Below, piece by piece: positions 25,050 through 33,605 of a stretch of 58,547 nt of DNA. Under the pieces are notes generated by a model. That model worked only from the letters and a program-made list of their open reading frames with translations, did not search any database and was not told the origin of the DNA. How positions within the stretch are numbered: the stretch's first letter is position 1; each line of letters starts with the position of its first letter. Source of the DNA: JALYUM01 sp036688685 (lineage in GTDB: Bacteria; Pseudomonadota; Gammaproteobacteria; Burkholderiales; Burkholderiaceae_D); assembly GCF_036688685.1 (NCBI RefSeq), contig NZ_JAQQPS010000031.1, positions 1 to 58,547 of the forward strand. Reading direction: 5' to 3'. The position numbers and the translations under genes are program-made.

Positions 25050-25083
25050 GGCCGACATGATCCCATGTCGGCCCTTCGTTTTT
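25050..25083 (+). terminator. Rho-independent terminator of the receptor operon
   Basis: A perfect 10-bp stem (GGCCGACATG with CATGTCGGCC), an ATCC loop, then CTTCGTTTTT. It follows the DUF4388 gene by 53 bases. Confidence 0.85.
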
Positions 25084-25392
25084 GGCGCCACGCCATTCCC
25101 TTCAGCACCTCGTCCCAAATCTGCCGCACCCACTTATCAGCGTCCGTGACGTCGACTGGGCAGAACCCGCGGTTAGATACAGACGCATCGCCAAAGAAAA
25201 TGATGTCATCGTGATATGCTCGATCCAACAGTCGAGCAGATGTTGGCCTGATCCTGCGCACACCTGCGCACAACTTCCTTTCATGTTCACGAGATTTAAA
25301 GCCAGACACTGCGCGCGTGGCGTGCGCAATCCGCAGTAAATATCCCTTTTGATTGACGAGCGATTTGTGCATGTCTCGTTTTGGAGAATTTG
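25084..25392. other. Intergenic region with a possible gene relic on the minus strand
   Basis: Read on the minus strand, 25100-25144 encodes DADKWVRQIWDEVLK. This resembles the extreme C-terminus of the flavocytochrome-c-like protein encoded at 33606 (DADAWARQIWADVLT), and the DNA agrees too. Nothing else here looks coding. The right edge holds the ribosome site of the next gene. Confidence 0.35.
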
Positions 25393-26076
25393 ATGAAACC
25401 CTATGTTATCTGTCACATGATGTCGTCCATCGACGGGCACGCGCTCACCGATGGCTGGGACCGGCCGTTCAAGAAAACTGCCGGAGAGCTGTATGAAAAG
25501 CTGGCCGAAACCTTCGCATTCGATGGTTGGATTTGCGGCCGCACCACCATGGAAGAAATTGCCCATGGCGACGACTATCCAAAAGGTCTGGCCACGGCGC
25601 CCATCCCGCGCACCCCCTATTTCGCCAAGCGTGATGCAGCGCGCTACGCGATCGCCATCGATGGTCATGGCAAGGTTGCCTGGAAGAGCAACCAGGCGCT
25701 CGACTCCCACGTGGTCGCGGTCGTCACGGAAGCGGTGTCGGACGACTATCTGGCCTATCTGCAGTCGATTCAAGTTTCCTATTTCTTTGGAGGCAAAACG
25801 GACATCGATCTGGCCCAGGTGGTGCAGACCTTGGCCGATGAGCTGGGCACGCGGCGACTGATCGTTGAAGGCGGTCCTCACGTCAGCGGCTCCTTTGTCA
25901 ATGCCGGCCTGGTCGATGAAATCAGCGTCCTGATTTTGCCGCTGATCGACGGGCGTGGCGACCATCCCGCGTCGTTTGAAATTGCCCGGGAGCGCTGGAC
26001 GCAGCCGAGTTATCTGACACTCGCCTCTGCAGAGGTCCAGGATGGCGGCGGCGTGTGGCTGCGTTATAAGCGGTAA
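25393..26076 (+). CDS. Dihydrofolate reductase-like (RibD C-terminal) protein
   Basis: The 227-residue product matches the RibD-C/DHFR-like fold: an N-terminal strand VICHMMSSIDGHAL, a FDGWICGRTTMEEI motif and the NADPH-site segment ADELGTRRLIVEGGPHVSGS followed by LVDEISVLILPLIDG. Members reduce pyrimidine or other carbonyl substrates, and here there is no riboflavin-gene context. GGAGA lies 5 bases before the ATG, which was preferred to a TTG four codons upstream. It stands alone. Confidence 0.85.
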   Translation: MKPYVICHMMSSIDGHALTDGWDRPFKKTAGELYEKLAETFAFDGWICGRTTMEEIAHGDDYPKGLATAPIPRTPYFAKRDAARYAIAIDGHGKVAWKSNQALDSHVVAVVTEAVSDDYLAYLQSIQVSYFFGGKTDIDLAQVVQTLADELGTRRLIVEGGPHVSGSFVNAGLVDEISVLILPLIDGRGDHPASFEIARERWTQPSYLTLASAEVQDGGGVWLRYKR

Positions 26077-26233
26077 CGGTCGGCACCGGCAGAGCAGGGT
26101 GCCAGGTTCGGCAATCCGGCCTTTCTGAGCTTATTGCGCGACCTGTTGTCGACGCCTGTTTGCTTGCGACGACGCAAACGCGGCAGCCCTGCAGCCGTCA
26201 AATAATGATGCTTCTGATCAGACGGGAGCAGCC

Positions 26234-27724
26234 ATGGAACGGCGTATTTTTCTCAAGCTGGGCGCGGGCGCGGCAATTGGCAGCGTATTGGCTGCATGCG
26301 GCGGTGGCGGGGACGTTTCGACCAGTGAGCCTCGCGCGCAGTCCACCCGCCTGAAAGTGGTCAGCGGCTGGACCAATCTCGCCTTGCAGGCTGTACGCAC
26401 CGTCAAGCCAGGTCCGCCGATGGCGGCGCGTTCGCTCGCCATTCTGGCCACCTGCATGTACAACGCCTGGTGCCAATACGATGCGCTGGCGCGGCCCACC
26501 AGGCCAGGCCAGCCACGGCGCCCCGTGGCCGAGCGCAGTGACGCCAACAAGGCGATGGCCATCAGCTACGCCGCCCACGCCGCGCTGGTCGACCAGTTCC
26601 CCACCGAACAGGCGGCGTTCGACGCCTACCTTGCCAGCCTGAATGTCAGCCAGGGCAGCACCGATGGCGGGACGCCTGCCGCGCTCGGGCTGGCCGCGGC
26701 CCGCGCCGAGCTCGATGTTTGCCATGCCGACGGCGCCAACCAGCTGGGCAACCTGACGCCCGGCGCCGTGCCATATGCAGACTACACCGGCTACGTGCCG
26801 AAAAACCCGGCCATGATCGTCAGCGCCCCCACGCCGCGCGAGCTGATCCCCGCACCTGGTCACTGGCAACCGTTGACCTACACCGACGCCGCCGGCGTGG
26901 TGCGCACGCCGCTCTTCACGGGCGCCGCCTGGTCCCACGTCACGCCGTTCGCGCTGGCGTCCAGCGACCAGTTGCGGCCTGCGCCGCCGCCAGCGTTTGG
27001 CAGCGCTTTGTACGAGGCCCAGGTACGCCACATCGTCGAACTGCAGGCATCTCTCACCGACGAGCAGAAAGTGATTGCTGAATACTGGGCCGACGGCCCC
27101 AATTCCGAACTGCCGCCCGGACACTGGCTGTTGTTCGCCCTGTACGTGTCGGAACGCGACCGCCATACCGACGACGACGAAATCAAGCTGCTGTTTGCCC
27201 TGTCCAACGCCTTGTCCGACGCTGCCGTCGCCGCCTGGGACGCCAAGCGCGCCTACGATTCGGTACGCCCGATCAGCGCCGTGCGCTACCTGCTGCACGG
27301 CCAGACCATCCCCGGCTATGGACCGCTGGGTCCGTCAGGGGGCTTGCGCCAGATCCAGGGCGAGTCCTGGATCCCCTATCAGCCGATGACGTTTCCGACG
27401 CCCGCTTTCCCCGAACACGTTTCCGGTCACAGCGCCTTCAGCGCCGCCGCAGCGCAGGTCTTGCGCAGTTTTACCGGCAGCGACCTGTTCGGCGCTTCCT
27501 TTACCAAGGCCGCGCGCTCGATGGCCATCGAGACCGGCGCGCCGCAAGCCGAGGTCGTGTTGCAGTGGCCAACTTTCAGCGCGGCCGCCGCGCAGGCAGG
27601 TTTGTCGCGCATCTATGGCGGCATCCACTTCGATTCCGGCAACACCGCTGGACAGACCCTCGGCCAGCAAGTGGGAAGGCAGGCGTTTGCCAGGGCGCAG
27701 GCGCTGTGGCTGGGCAATGTATGA
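26234..27724 (+). CDS. Vanadium-dependent haloperoxidase-like PAP2 protein, Tat/lipoprotein-exported
   Basis: The 496-residue product starts MERRIFLKLGAGAAIGSVLAACGGG, which combines a twin-arginine motif with a lipobox. The vanadate/phosphate pocket of the family is visible: KRAYDSVRPISAVRYL (Lys/Arg), FPEHVSGHSAFSAAA (Ser-Gly-His) and RIYGGIHFDSGNTAGQ (Arg and axial His). Such enzymes oxidise halides with peroxide or act as phosphatases. Halide specificity cannot be told from sequence. Its last codons are echoed by a 52-bp repeat after the next gene. The start lacks a strong ribosome site. Confidence 0.85.
   Translation: MERRIFLKLGAGAAIGSVLAACGGGGDVSTSEPRAQSTRLKVVSGWTNLALQAVRTVKPGPPMAARSLAILATCMYNAWCQYDALARPTRPGQPRRPVAERSDANKAMAISYAAHAALVDQFPTEQAAFDAYLASLNVSQGSTDGGTPAALGLAAARAELDVCHADGANQLGNLTPGAVPYADYTGYVPKNPAMIVSAPTPRELIPAPGHWQPLTYTDAAGVVRTPLFTGAAWSHVTPFALASSDQLRPAPPPAFGSALYEAQVRHIVELQASLTDEQKVIAEYWADGPNSELPPGHWLLFALYVSERDRHTDDDEIKLLFALSNALSDAAVAAWDAKRAYDSVRPISAVRYLLHGQTIPGYGPLGPSGGLRQIQGESWIPYQPMTFPTPAFPEHVSGHSAFSAAAAQVLRSFTGSDLFGASFTKAARSMAIETGAPQAEVVLQWPTFSAAAAQAGLSRIYGGIHFDSGNTAGQTLGQQVGRQAFARAQALWLGNV
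27662..27713. repeat. 52-bp direct repeat, copy 1 (inside haloperoxidase 3' end)
   Basis: It encodes the last part of the haloperoxidase (QVGRQAFARAQALWLG). It matches copy 2 (29311-29362) at 48 of 52 positions without gaps, by direct comparison. The two copies bracket the serine hydrolase gene. Confidence 0.85.
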
Positions 27725-28066
27725 GGCAATGCAAGCATGCACAGCGAATCAGGGAGGACCTGCGTTTGCGCTGGCGATCGAAGCTGTTGATCCGCAGGTT
27801 TTCAGCATCTGGGACAGGGAGCAAATCCGTCAACTTGCCATCGCTCTGACTCGTCGTTCAGTTTGCTGTCAGAGTTTTGCCCACTGCGCCGCGAGTTAGG
27901 CAGACGCTTGCCGGGGTGCCCTTTAGCCAAGCCGAAGCTTGGCCTCCTTACACTCGGCAGCATGCGGTCCCGCTGCGGTGTCGATTTCCACGTCATCGGC
28001 GGCGCATCAAGGCAGCCCGCCGGGCAAGCCGATGCCTGGCCGCCTTGTAAAAAAGGCAAAAACCCC
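27725..28066. other. Intergenic region between haloperoxidase and serine hydrolase genes
   Basis: No independent gene is seen. The hydrolase frame is open well upstream, but the translation lacks a signal sequence before the ATG at 28067. A GGCAGACGCTTGCCGGGG tract near 27900 resembles the core of the 52-bp repeat. The shared box and -10 element follow it. Confidence 0.5.
27926..27954 (+). promoter_or_regulatory. Inverted-repeat box plus -10 element before the serine hydrolase
   Basis: GCCAAGC-CGAA-GCTTGGC is a perfect 7-bp inverted repeat, followed by TACACT. Over 40 aligned bases it matches the sequence before the response-regulator gene at 28 positions, 18 of the first 20, with the same spacing to an ATG-like triplet. 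The real gene start is about 110 bases downstream, giving an ordinary 5' leader. Confidence 0.45.
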
Positions 28067-29269
28067 ATGCATTCCCTATCCAGGCCGATCTGGTGCGCGC
28101 GTCCGCGCCGCGCCCTCGCGGTGCTTTTCGTGTCCATGACGGCGCTGCTCAATGCCTGTGGCGGCGCCAGCGCCAGCGGCCAGGCTGCAGCGATCGACTG
28201 CCCCGTGGCGCAACAGGCCGCCGGCGCCGTCGATTGCGTCATGCGCCAGTTCATGGCGTCCAGCGGCGTGACTGCCGCCACCATCGCCATCGTCCACCAT
28301 GACCAGCTGCTGCTGGAGCAGGGCTACGGCCACCAGGATGCGGCTGCGACCATCGCGCTGCCGGCCAACGCCCTGATGCTCACGGCCAGTATCGTCAAAC
28401 CGGTCACGGCCGCCGCCATTCAGCGCCTGGCCAGCGCCGGCAAGCTGGCCTTGAGCGACCATGCGTTTTGCAATGGCCGCAACGCCCCCTGCTGGCTGGC
28501 AGCCGGCCTGACCGGCGCCGGCGCCGATGCGCGCGCCGCCGACATCACCATCCTGCACTTGCTGTCGATGACGGCCGGATTCGATCCCGCCGTGTCGGGC
28601 GATCCGATCACCCAGGAGGCCGCCATCCGGCAAAGCCTGCGACTGTCGGCGCCACCGCAGCGCACCGATATCATCGGCTACCGCATGGCGCGCGCGCTCG
28701 ACTTCGCACCAGGCGCACGCTATGCGTATGCCAATTTCAGCTATCTGGTGCTGGGACAGATTATCGAGCAAGCGTCCGGCATGGGGTACGTCGCTTACGT
28801 GAACGAGGCCGTGTTCCAGCCGCTGGGCGTGGCCGGCGCCGATTTCCGGGGCGCCGCGTCACTGATCAAGGACCATGACCCGCGCGAACCGAACTATATT
28901 TGCTCCGAGACCGGGGCCAGTACCTTCGTGCCGGGCGCCACTGTCAAGGCCAACGATGGCGTCATCCACGCACCCAACTGGGTCTCGGTGGGATTTGCGC
29001 TGACGACCGCCAAAGCCATGGCGCAGTTTGGCGCACGCTACCAGATCTGGGGCGGCGACGCCGCCGAACTGCCCACCGCCGGCACCGGCACACTCTTGCG
29101 CGCGCCGCTCGACCAGTTCGCTTTCGGTAAATTATGCGGCAGCCAGACCATCCTGCGACAGCGCCGCTCCGGCGCCAGCTACGCGGTGCTGCTAAATAAA
29201 TCCGATGGTTTCGAGGCCGCCACCCTGATGGTGGCGCTCGACCGGGTCCTGGACCAGCTGCAGCGCTAG
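28067..29269 (+). CDS. Serine hydrolase, beta-lactamase/class C family, lipoprotein
   Basis: The 400-residue product has a lipoprotein signal (VLFVSMTALLNACGG). A penicillin-binding-like domain follows with catalytic SIVK (Ser-x-x-Lys, in LTASIVKPVTAAAIQRLA), YANFSY as the second motif and YGHQDAAATIALPAN before it. The third motif is not clear. Family members are esterases, peptidases or beta-lactamases, and context gives no substrate. The start was placed at the ATG that begins the signal peptide; another in-frame ATG lies 35 codons upstream beside the promoter-like box. Confidence 0.8.
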   Translation: MHSLSRPIWCARPRRALAVLFVSMTALLNACGGASASGQAAAIDCPVAQQAAGAVDCVMRQFMASSGVTAATIAIVHHDQLLLEQGYGHQDAAATIALPANALMLTASIVKPVTAAAIQRLASAGKLALSDHAFCNGRNAPCWLAAGLTGAGADARAADITILHLLSMTAGFDPAVSGDPITQEAAIRQSLRLSAPPQRTDIIGYRMARALDFAPGARYAYANFSYLVLGQIIEQASGMGYVAYVNEAVFQPLGVAGADFRGAASLIKDHDPREPNYICSETGASTFVPGATVKANDGVIHAPNWVSVGFALTTAKAMAQFGARYQIWGGDAAELPTAGTGTLLRAPLDQFAFGKLCGSQTILRQRRSGASYAVLLNKSDGFEAATLMVALDRVLDQLQR

Positions 29270-29310
29270 CCTGTCGGGCGCGATGCCGAGGCGCCCAAGG
29301 CGGCGCCGTT

Positions 29311-29362
29311 GGCCGCCAAGTGGGAAGGCAGGCGTTTGCCAAGGCGCAGGCGCTGTGACTGG
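29311..29362. repeat. 52-bp direct repeat, copy 2 (after serine hydrolase gene)
   Basis: Matches copy 1 (27662-27713) at 48 of 52 positions, but here it lies outside any gene and carries an in-frame TGA where copy 1 has TGG. It may be a leftover gene end from a duplication that enclosed the hydrolase gene. Confidence 0.85.
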
Positions 29363-29688
29363 ACGCTTGCGATGCGCTCGCCTGCCGATCCCATGCACGC
29401 CACTCGCTGCTGCCGGGTACGTCGCGCGCGACATAAAAACACATCAGGGTCGACTGACTCGATGGGCCCACTCCCGTCGAGGTGAACAATATGGTTGTGA
29501 CAGTCGGGTAAATACAACACGCCATTGGCAATGCTGTATCTCGAATTGCCGCCAATATGTGCAATTTTCTTAATATTCAATTCCTTGATTGGGTTGAATA
29601 AAATCCTTGTTCTATATTATTCATACCTGCTTCGTGAAGAACGTGCCCGACGAATCGCCCGTTGCCGCGTTCCTGAGGAAAAAAATCT

Positions 29689-29892
29689 TCACTTTCCCAA
29701 TTCAGGCGTTTTATCAGTTTGCCACCATTTTATATGATTTTTATAATCATGAAAATTAAACCATCCAGAAATATATTTGACACCGCTATCCACTGAACAT
29801 AAGATTTTCGCCATCTGATTTATTACATCAGTATTCCCAGCGCTGATCCGCGACGAAAGCGCCGAGTCGGCGAAATCTCCAACACCAATCAA
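29689..29892 (-). CDS. Short hypothetical ORF in AT-rich region
   Basis: A 67-codon frame from a TTG reads IGVGDFADSALSSRISAGNT near the start and GVKYISGWFNFHDYKNHIKW near the end. The aromatic- and Asn-rich composition differs from random GC-rich shadows. There is no ribosome site, and a stop lies just upstream. It could be a remnant of a larger transferred gene or non-coding. I recognise no family. Confidence 0.2.
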   Translation of the reverse strand: MIGVGDFADSALSSRISAGNTDVINQMAKILCSVDSGVKYISGWFNFHDYKNHIKWWQTDKTPELGK

Positions 29893-29900
29893 ATCAAATC

Positions 29901-31538
29901 ATGGCGCAGCGTTTTTATTCAAGCGAAAAATATCAACCAGTCCTGTTTAACCGGCCTGGTTTGACAGCCTTACTGCTGTCGTCAGCGTTGCTCGCTGCCT
30001 GCGGCGGCGGCTCGGGATCGACGACGCCAGGTGCAGTGGCCACCACCCCTGCCGCAACGCCGGCGACTGGCACGACCACCGGGGCGACGACGCCAACCGG
30101 GACCTCCACTGGCACGGGCACGGGCACGCCTGCAACCTCGCCTGCCACCACACCGGCCACGACACCGGCCACCACGCCCGCCACCACACCCGGCGTGTTC
30201 GGCGTGACATCGACTGTCATTGCGCCCGGCAACGGCGGCAAGCTGTTCAGCGTCAAAGCCAACTTTTTCGACGATGGTTTTATTCCCGCCAATCCGGTAT
30301 CGAATTACGGTTTCCCGAATCCGATCATTACCTACGCGAACACCGACGGCAGCGTCGATGTTGCCTGGCTTGACTATGCGGGAACCGCTGGCCGCAACGC
30401 CGGCGGCTTGAGCACGCCCCACGCAATCAATATCACCCACGTCAATCCCGACCTGAGCACCGGCACCACCACCAGCACCGGCATACTCACCTACAAGCTG
30501 CTGGGATTTACCCGGGACAGCGCCGGCGCGTATTACATTGCCTATAACGCCGACCACCCTTTCAAGAATGCCGTCGCGGGCAACGTGAATAACGTCAACG
30601 GCAATATGCTGAAGGTGGCCAAGTCGGCCAGCGCCAGTTTTGCCACGCCGCTCTGGGATACCTTGCTGTTCGGCGACAAAGACAACACCGCAGATGGCAG
30701 CAAGGGTAATCCGGGCGCAGCCGGTGGTGGCGTACTCGCTTACGATGCGGCTGGCCAGAAGTTGCTGATCTATGTGGCGCACCAGATGGCATGGGGATTG
30801 AATGGCACGCGCCACCAGGCCGGCTACCTGCGCTATGTCGACCCGGTATCGGGCAAGCCGATTGCCCCCGGCGGCGCCAGCGACTTCATGGGCTCAGGCT
30901 GGCTGTATTCGCACAATTTCAACCAGCGCTTGCTGATCGACAACGGCACTGCCTACCTGCTGGCGCACGGCGACGCTTACGCGCGCCAATTGGGCTTCCT
31001 GGCCTATTCCTACGCCAGCTATGCAAAGAACGATCGCACGCTGTTCGACCAATCCTATCTGGCAATCGACGGTACCCAGGGTGACAACGCCACCAATGCG
31101 CAGACCGGTCAATTCATCAAACTGGCGAATGGCACGTTCGCCATGGTGCACACCACCAGCCAGGCGCGCGCGGCACGTGATGTGCGCATCGTGCTGGCGA
31201 GCGGCACCGATGGCACCACCAAAACGAGTGCCTGGCTGACCACCAATGGTGCTGGCGTCCAGGCCATCACGCCGAAACTTGAAGCGGTCGGTGACAACAT
31301 CCTGGTGACGTATGGACTGTGGAAATCGGCCGACCGCACCAACAAGGTCATCGAGTGGCACCTCGTCCTGCTCGACGCCAACCTGAAACTGCTGGCCAGT
31401 TACTTGCCGACCGGCGTGGAATTCACGGCCGACGCGCCCTTGATCCGGTTCGGTGGCGGCCCGAATGCGGGACGTGTCGGCTGGATTTCCGGCAACGATG
31501 CCGGCACACTCAGCGTGAATCTCATCGGCACGCCGTAG
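29901..31538 (+). CDS. Exported lipoprotein with PATT-repeat linker and beta-propeller-like domain
   Basis: The 545-residue product has a lipoprotein signal (LLLSSALLAACGGG). A Thr/Pro/Gly linker of about 65 residues follows, with consecutive PATT units, and then a large beta-rich domain. The domain is rich in short strand-turn motifs with aromatics and Gly/Asp (YANTDGSVDVAWLDYAG, AYYIAYNADHPF, LLIYVAHQMAWG, GTFAMVHTTS), compatible with a beta-propeller. The function is unknown. The linker would hold the domain away from the outer membrane. No partner gene is evident. Confidence 0.75.
   Translation: MAQRFYSSEKYQPVLFNRPGLTALLLSSALLAACGGGSGSTTPGAVATTPAATPATGTTTGATTPTGTSTGTGTGTPATSPATTPATTPATTPATTPGVFGVTSTVIAPGNGGKLFSVKANFFDDGFIPANPVSNYGFPNPIITYANTDGSVDVAWLDYAGTAGRNAGGLSTPHAINITHVNPDLSTGTTTSTGILTYKLLGFTRDSAGAYYIAYNADHPFKNAVAGNVNNVNGNMLKVAKSASASFATPLWDTLLFGDKDNTADGSKGNPGAAGGGVLAYDAAGQKLLIYVAHQMAWGLNGTRHQAGYLRYVDPVSGKPIAPGGASDFMGSGWLYSHNFNQRLLIDNGTAYLLAHGDAYARQLGFLAYSYASYAKNDRTLFDQSYLAIDGTQGDNATNAQTGQFIKLANGTFAMVHTTSQARAARDVRIVLASGTDGTTKTSAWLTTNGAGVQAITPKLEAVGDNILVTYGLWKSADRTNKVIEWHLVLLDANLKLLASYLPTGVEFTADAPLIRFGGGPNAGRVGWISGNDAGTLSVNLIGTP
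30129..30188 (+). repeat. 12-bp tandem repeat encoding PATT units
   Basis: Five consecutive 12-base units (type CCGGCCACCACG) encode PATS followed by four PATT in the lipoprotein linker. Copy number could vary by slippage and alter linker length. Confidence 0.8.
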
Positions 31539-31751
31539 ACCTGATAAAACGGACAAGCCTGTTTTCCGGTACGGGGAGCGGGCTGGACGCCGCCATGCAT
31601 GCGGGCGCGGTGAATGATCCGTTTGGTGCAGCCATGGATCGACGCGCGCGCAGTATCAGGCCGGCTGTTTCAACACGTTGCCATGTGATAGCATCGACGC
31701 CATTCGAGGATCTGGACAAGCCGCGATCCCGCCGTGTCAAGGAGCCCCTTC

Positions 31752-33416
31752 ATGCGCACATTCCGCGTTATCGCGGCATCCCTTCTGATCCTGGCCGCGC
31801 CGCTTGCTGCCGCAGTGCAGGACCAGGCGGACCATCATCACGCTGCGCCTGAAACGCTCGGCACCGTCGACTTTCGCACCTCATGCAAGAGCACGATCCG
31901 GCCTGACTTCAATCGTGCCGTGGCCCTGATGCACTCGTTCCAGTTCGGGCCAGCCAGCGACGGCTTTCGCAGCGTGCTGCGGCGCGACCCCGATTGTGCG
32001 ATGGCGTATTGGGGCATCGCGCTGTCGAGCTGGAGCAATCCGTTCGCAGGCTACAAATCACCCGCCCAACTGGCGCAGGGACTTGCGGCAGTCGACGCCG
32101 GCCGGGCCGCTGCCGCGCGCACTGCGCGCGAACGCGCCTATCTCGACGCCGTGGCGCATCTGTATGTCGACAGTGCACGCATCCGCCAGCCAGCCCGGGT
32201 AGCCGCCTATGAAACGGCGATGGCCAAGGTGAGCACCGACTTTCCGGACGACACCGAGGCGCGTATTTTCTACGCGCTGGCCCTGGCCGCGGCGGCCGAC
32301 CCGGCCGACAAGACCTACGCGAAGCAGCGCAAGGCCGGTGCCATGCTCGAGGCGCTGTTCGTCCGCTTTCCCCACCATCCGGGGCTGGCGCATTACATCA
32401 TCCACGCCTACGACGAACCCGAACTGGCCGCGCGCGCCGCGGCGGCAGCGCGCCGCTATGGCGACATCGCCCCGTCGACGCCGCATGCTTTGCACATGCC
32501 GTCGCACACCTTTACGCGCATCGGCGACTGGCAGGCCTCGATCGCGACCAATCTGGCATCGGCAGAATCGGCCCGCCGGGCGGGCCAACCGGCCGACGAA
32601 CTCCATGCCAGCGACTACATGGTGTATGCCTATCTGCAGAGCGCGCAGGACGGGGCGGCCAGGAAACTCGTCAGCGCGGCGGAGGCGACGTTTCAGCGCT
32701 TCGATCCAGCCCATGCAAGCGGGGCGGCGCCTGCCTCGGCAGCATTTTTTGCCTATGCCGCCATTCCGGCGCGGTTTTGCCTGGAGCGACGCGACTGGGC
32801 CGCGGCGATCGCACTGAAAGCGCGCCCAAGCCCGTTTCCCTACGCCGATGCCATCACGATTTTTACGCAAGGACTCGGCGCCGCGCATCTGAAAAACGCC
32901 GCCATCGCCGAGCAATCGATTGCCGCGCTTGCCGACTTGCGCGACCGGCTGCGCGCGGCGAACGACAGTTACTGGGCCGACCAGGTCGAGATCCAAGGGC
33001 TGGAAGTGGCGGCGCAATGGGCCGTGGCGCGCGGTGACATTGCCCGCGGGCGCGCATTGCTGCTGCGGGCGGCGGCGATGGAAGATGTCACGGAACTGGC
33101 CTCGATCACGCCGGGGCCGTTCGTGCCGGCGCGCGAGATGCTGGGTGAACTCTTGCTGGAAGCCACCCAGCCGCAACTGGCGCTGGCAGAATTCAAGTCG
33201 ACGCTGGCCCGCCAACCTCACCGGTTCTGGTCGCTGTACGGCGCCGCGAAAGCAGCCGGGCTGGCCGGGGATCCAGAGGCCGCACGCACCTATTTTGAGC
33301 AACTGCTGGCCATCGCGCCCCGTGCCGACCTGCCGCGCCGCGCGGCGCTGATCGAGGCTGCCAGCGTCGTCGCTGGCGCACGCCATCCAGCCGGGGAAGG
33401 GCGGACTGCCAGGTAG
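31752..33416 (+). CDS. Exported tetratricopeptide-repeat protein
   Basis: This 554-residue protein has a signal peptide (VIAASLLILAAPLAAAV). The mature N-terminus is His-rich (DQADHHHAAPETLG) with a cysteine (FRTSCKSTIRPDFN), followed by TPR-like helical pairs (AVALMHSFQFGPASDGFRSV, AMAYWGIALSS, HHPGLAHYIIHAYDEPELA, HMPSHTFTRIGDWQASIATN, LGELLLEATQPQLALAEFKS). The family is common in environmental proteobacteria and has no defined activity. AAGGAG lies 7 bases before the ATG, which decides this start. It converges with the redox operon. Confidence 0.8.
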   Translation: MRTFRVIAASLLILAAPLAAAVQDQADHHHAAPETLGTVDFRTSCKSTIRPDFNRAVALMHSFQFGPASDGFRSVLRRDPDCAMAYWGIALSSWSNPFAGYKSPAQLAQGLAAVDAGRAAAARTARERAYLDAVAHLYVDSARIRQPARVAAYETAMAKVSTDFPDDTEARIFYALALAAAADPADKTYAKQRKAGAMLEALFVRFPHHPGLAHYIIHAYDEPELAARAAAAARRYGDIAPSTPHALHMPSHTFTRIGDWQASIATNLASAESARRAGQPADELHASDYMVYAYLQSAQDGAARKLVSAAEATFQRFDPAHASGAAPASAAFFAYAAIPARFCLERRDWAAAIALKARPSPFPYADAITIFTQGLGAAHLKNAAIAEQSIAALADLRDRLRAANDSYWADQVEIQGLEVAAQWAVARGDIARGRALLLRAAAMEDVTELASITPGPFVPAREMLGELLLEATQPQLALAEFKSTLARQPHRFWSLYGAAKAAGLAGDPEAARTYFEQLLAIAPRADLPRRAALIEAASVVAGARHPAGEGRTAR

Positions 33417-33605
33417 TTGCGCCGGGGCGGCTTACAAGTGCTAGTTCGGCCGGCAGAATTGGGGCGGCAGGTCCATACAGTGCGGTTAGTTCTCATTAGG
33501 AACAGCAGTTCGTGCGTGTGCGAGCCCACGCCGGCTGCAGCAACGACGTAATTGTCGCTTTGTCCTCTGGCGAAGGTCGCGTCGGCGCCGACCTGTTCCC
33601 GCCAT

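Larger units (their letters stand above)
29270..29900. other. AT-rich intergenic region with short minus-strand frames
   Basis: After the second copy of the 52-bp repeat the base composition falls well below the window average. Minus-strand frames look more protein-like than chance: one starts MNIKKIAHIGGNSRYSIANG (ATG at 29580) and runs out of the AT-rich zone into the repeat; the other is listed separately. They may be remnants of transferred DNA. No transposase is present. Confidence 0.4.

Noticed and set aside
25102..25965. 287-codon minus-strand frame opposite the DHFR-like gene
   Set aside because: Shadow of the plus-strand gene. Only the short tail near 25100-25144 looked like a relic and is reported separately.
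30129..30188. CRISPR-like array
   Set aside because: The 12-bp units are contiguous without spacers and encode the PATT linker in frame, so this is a coding tandem repeat.
32058..33386. 442-codon minus-strand frame opposite the TPR gene
   Set aside because: Antisense of a clear TPR protein, with low-complexity Arg/Gly/Gln composition.
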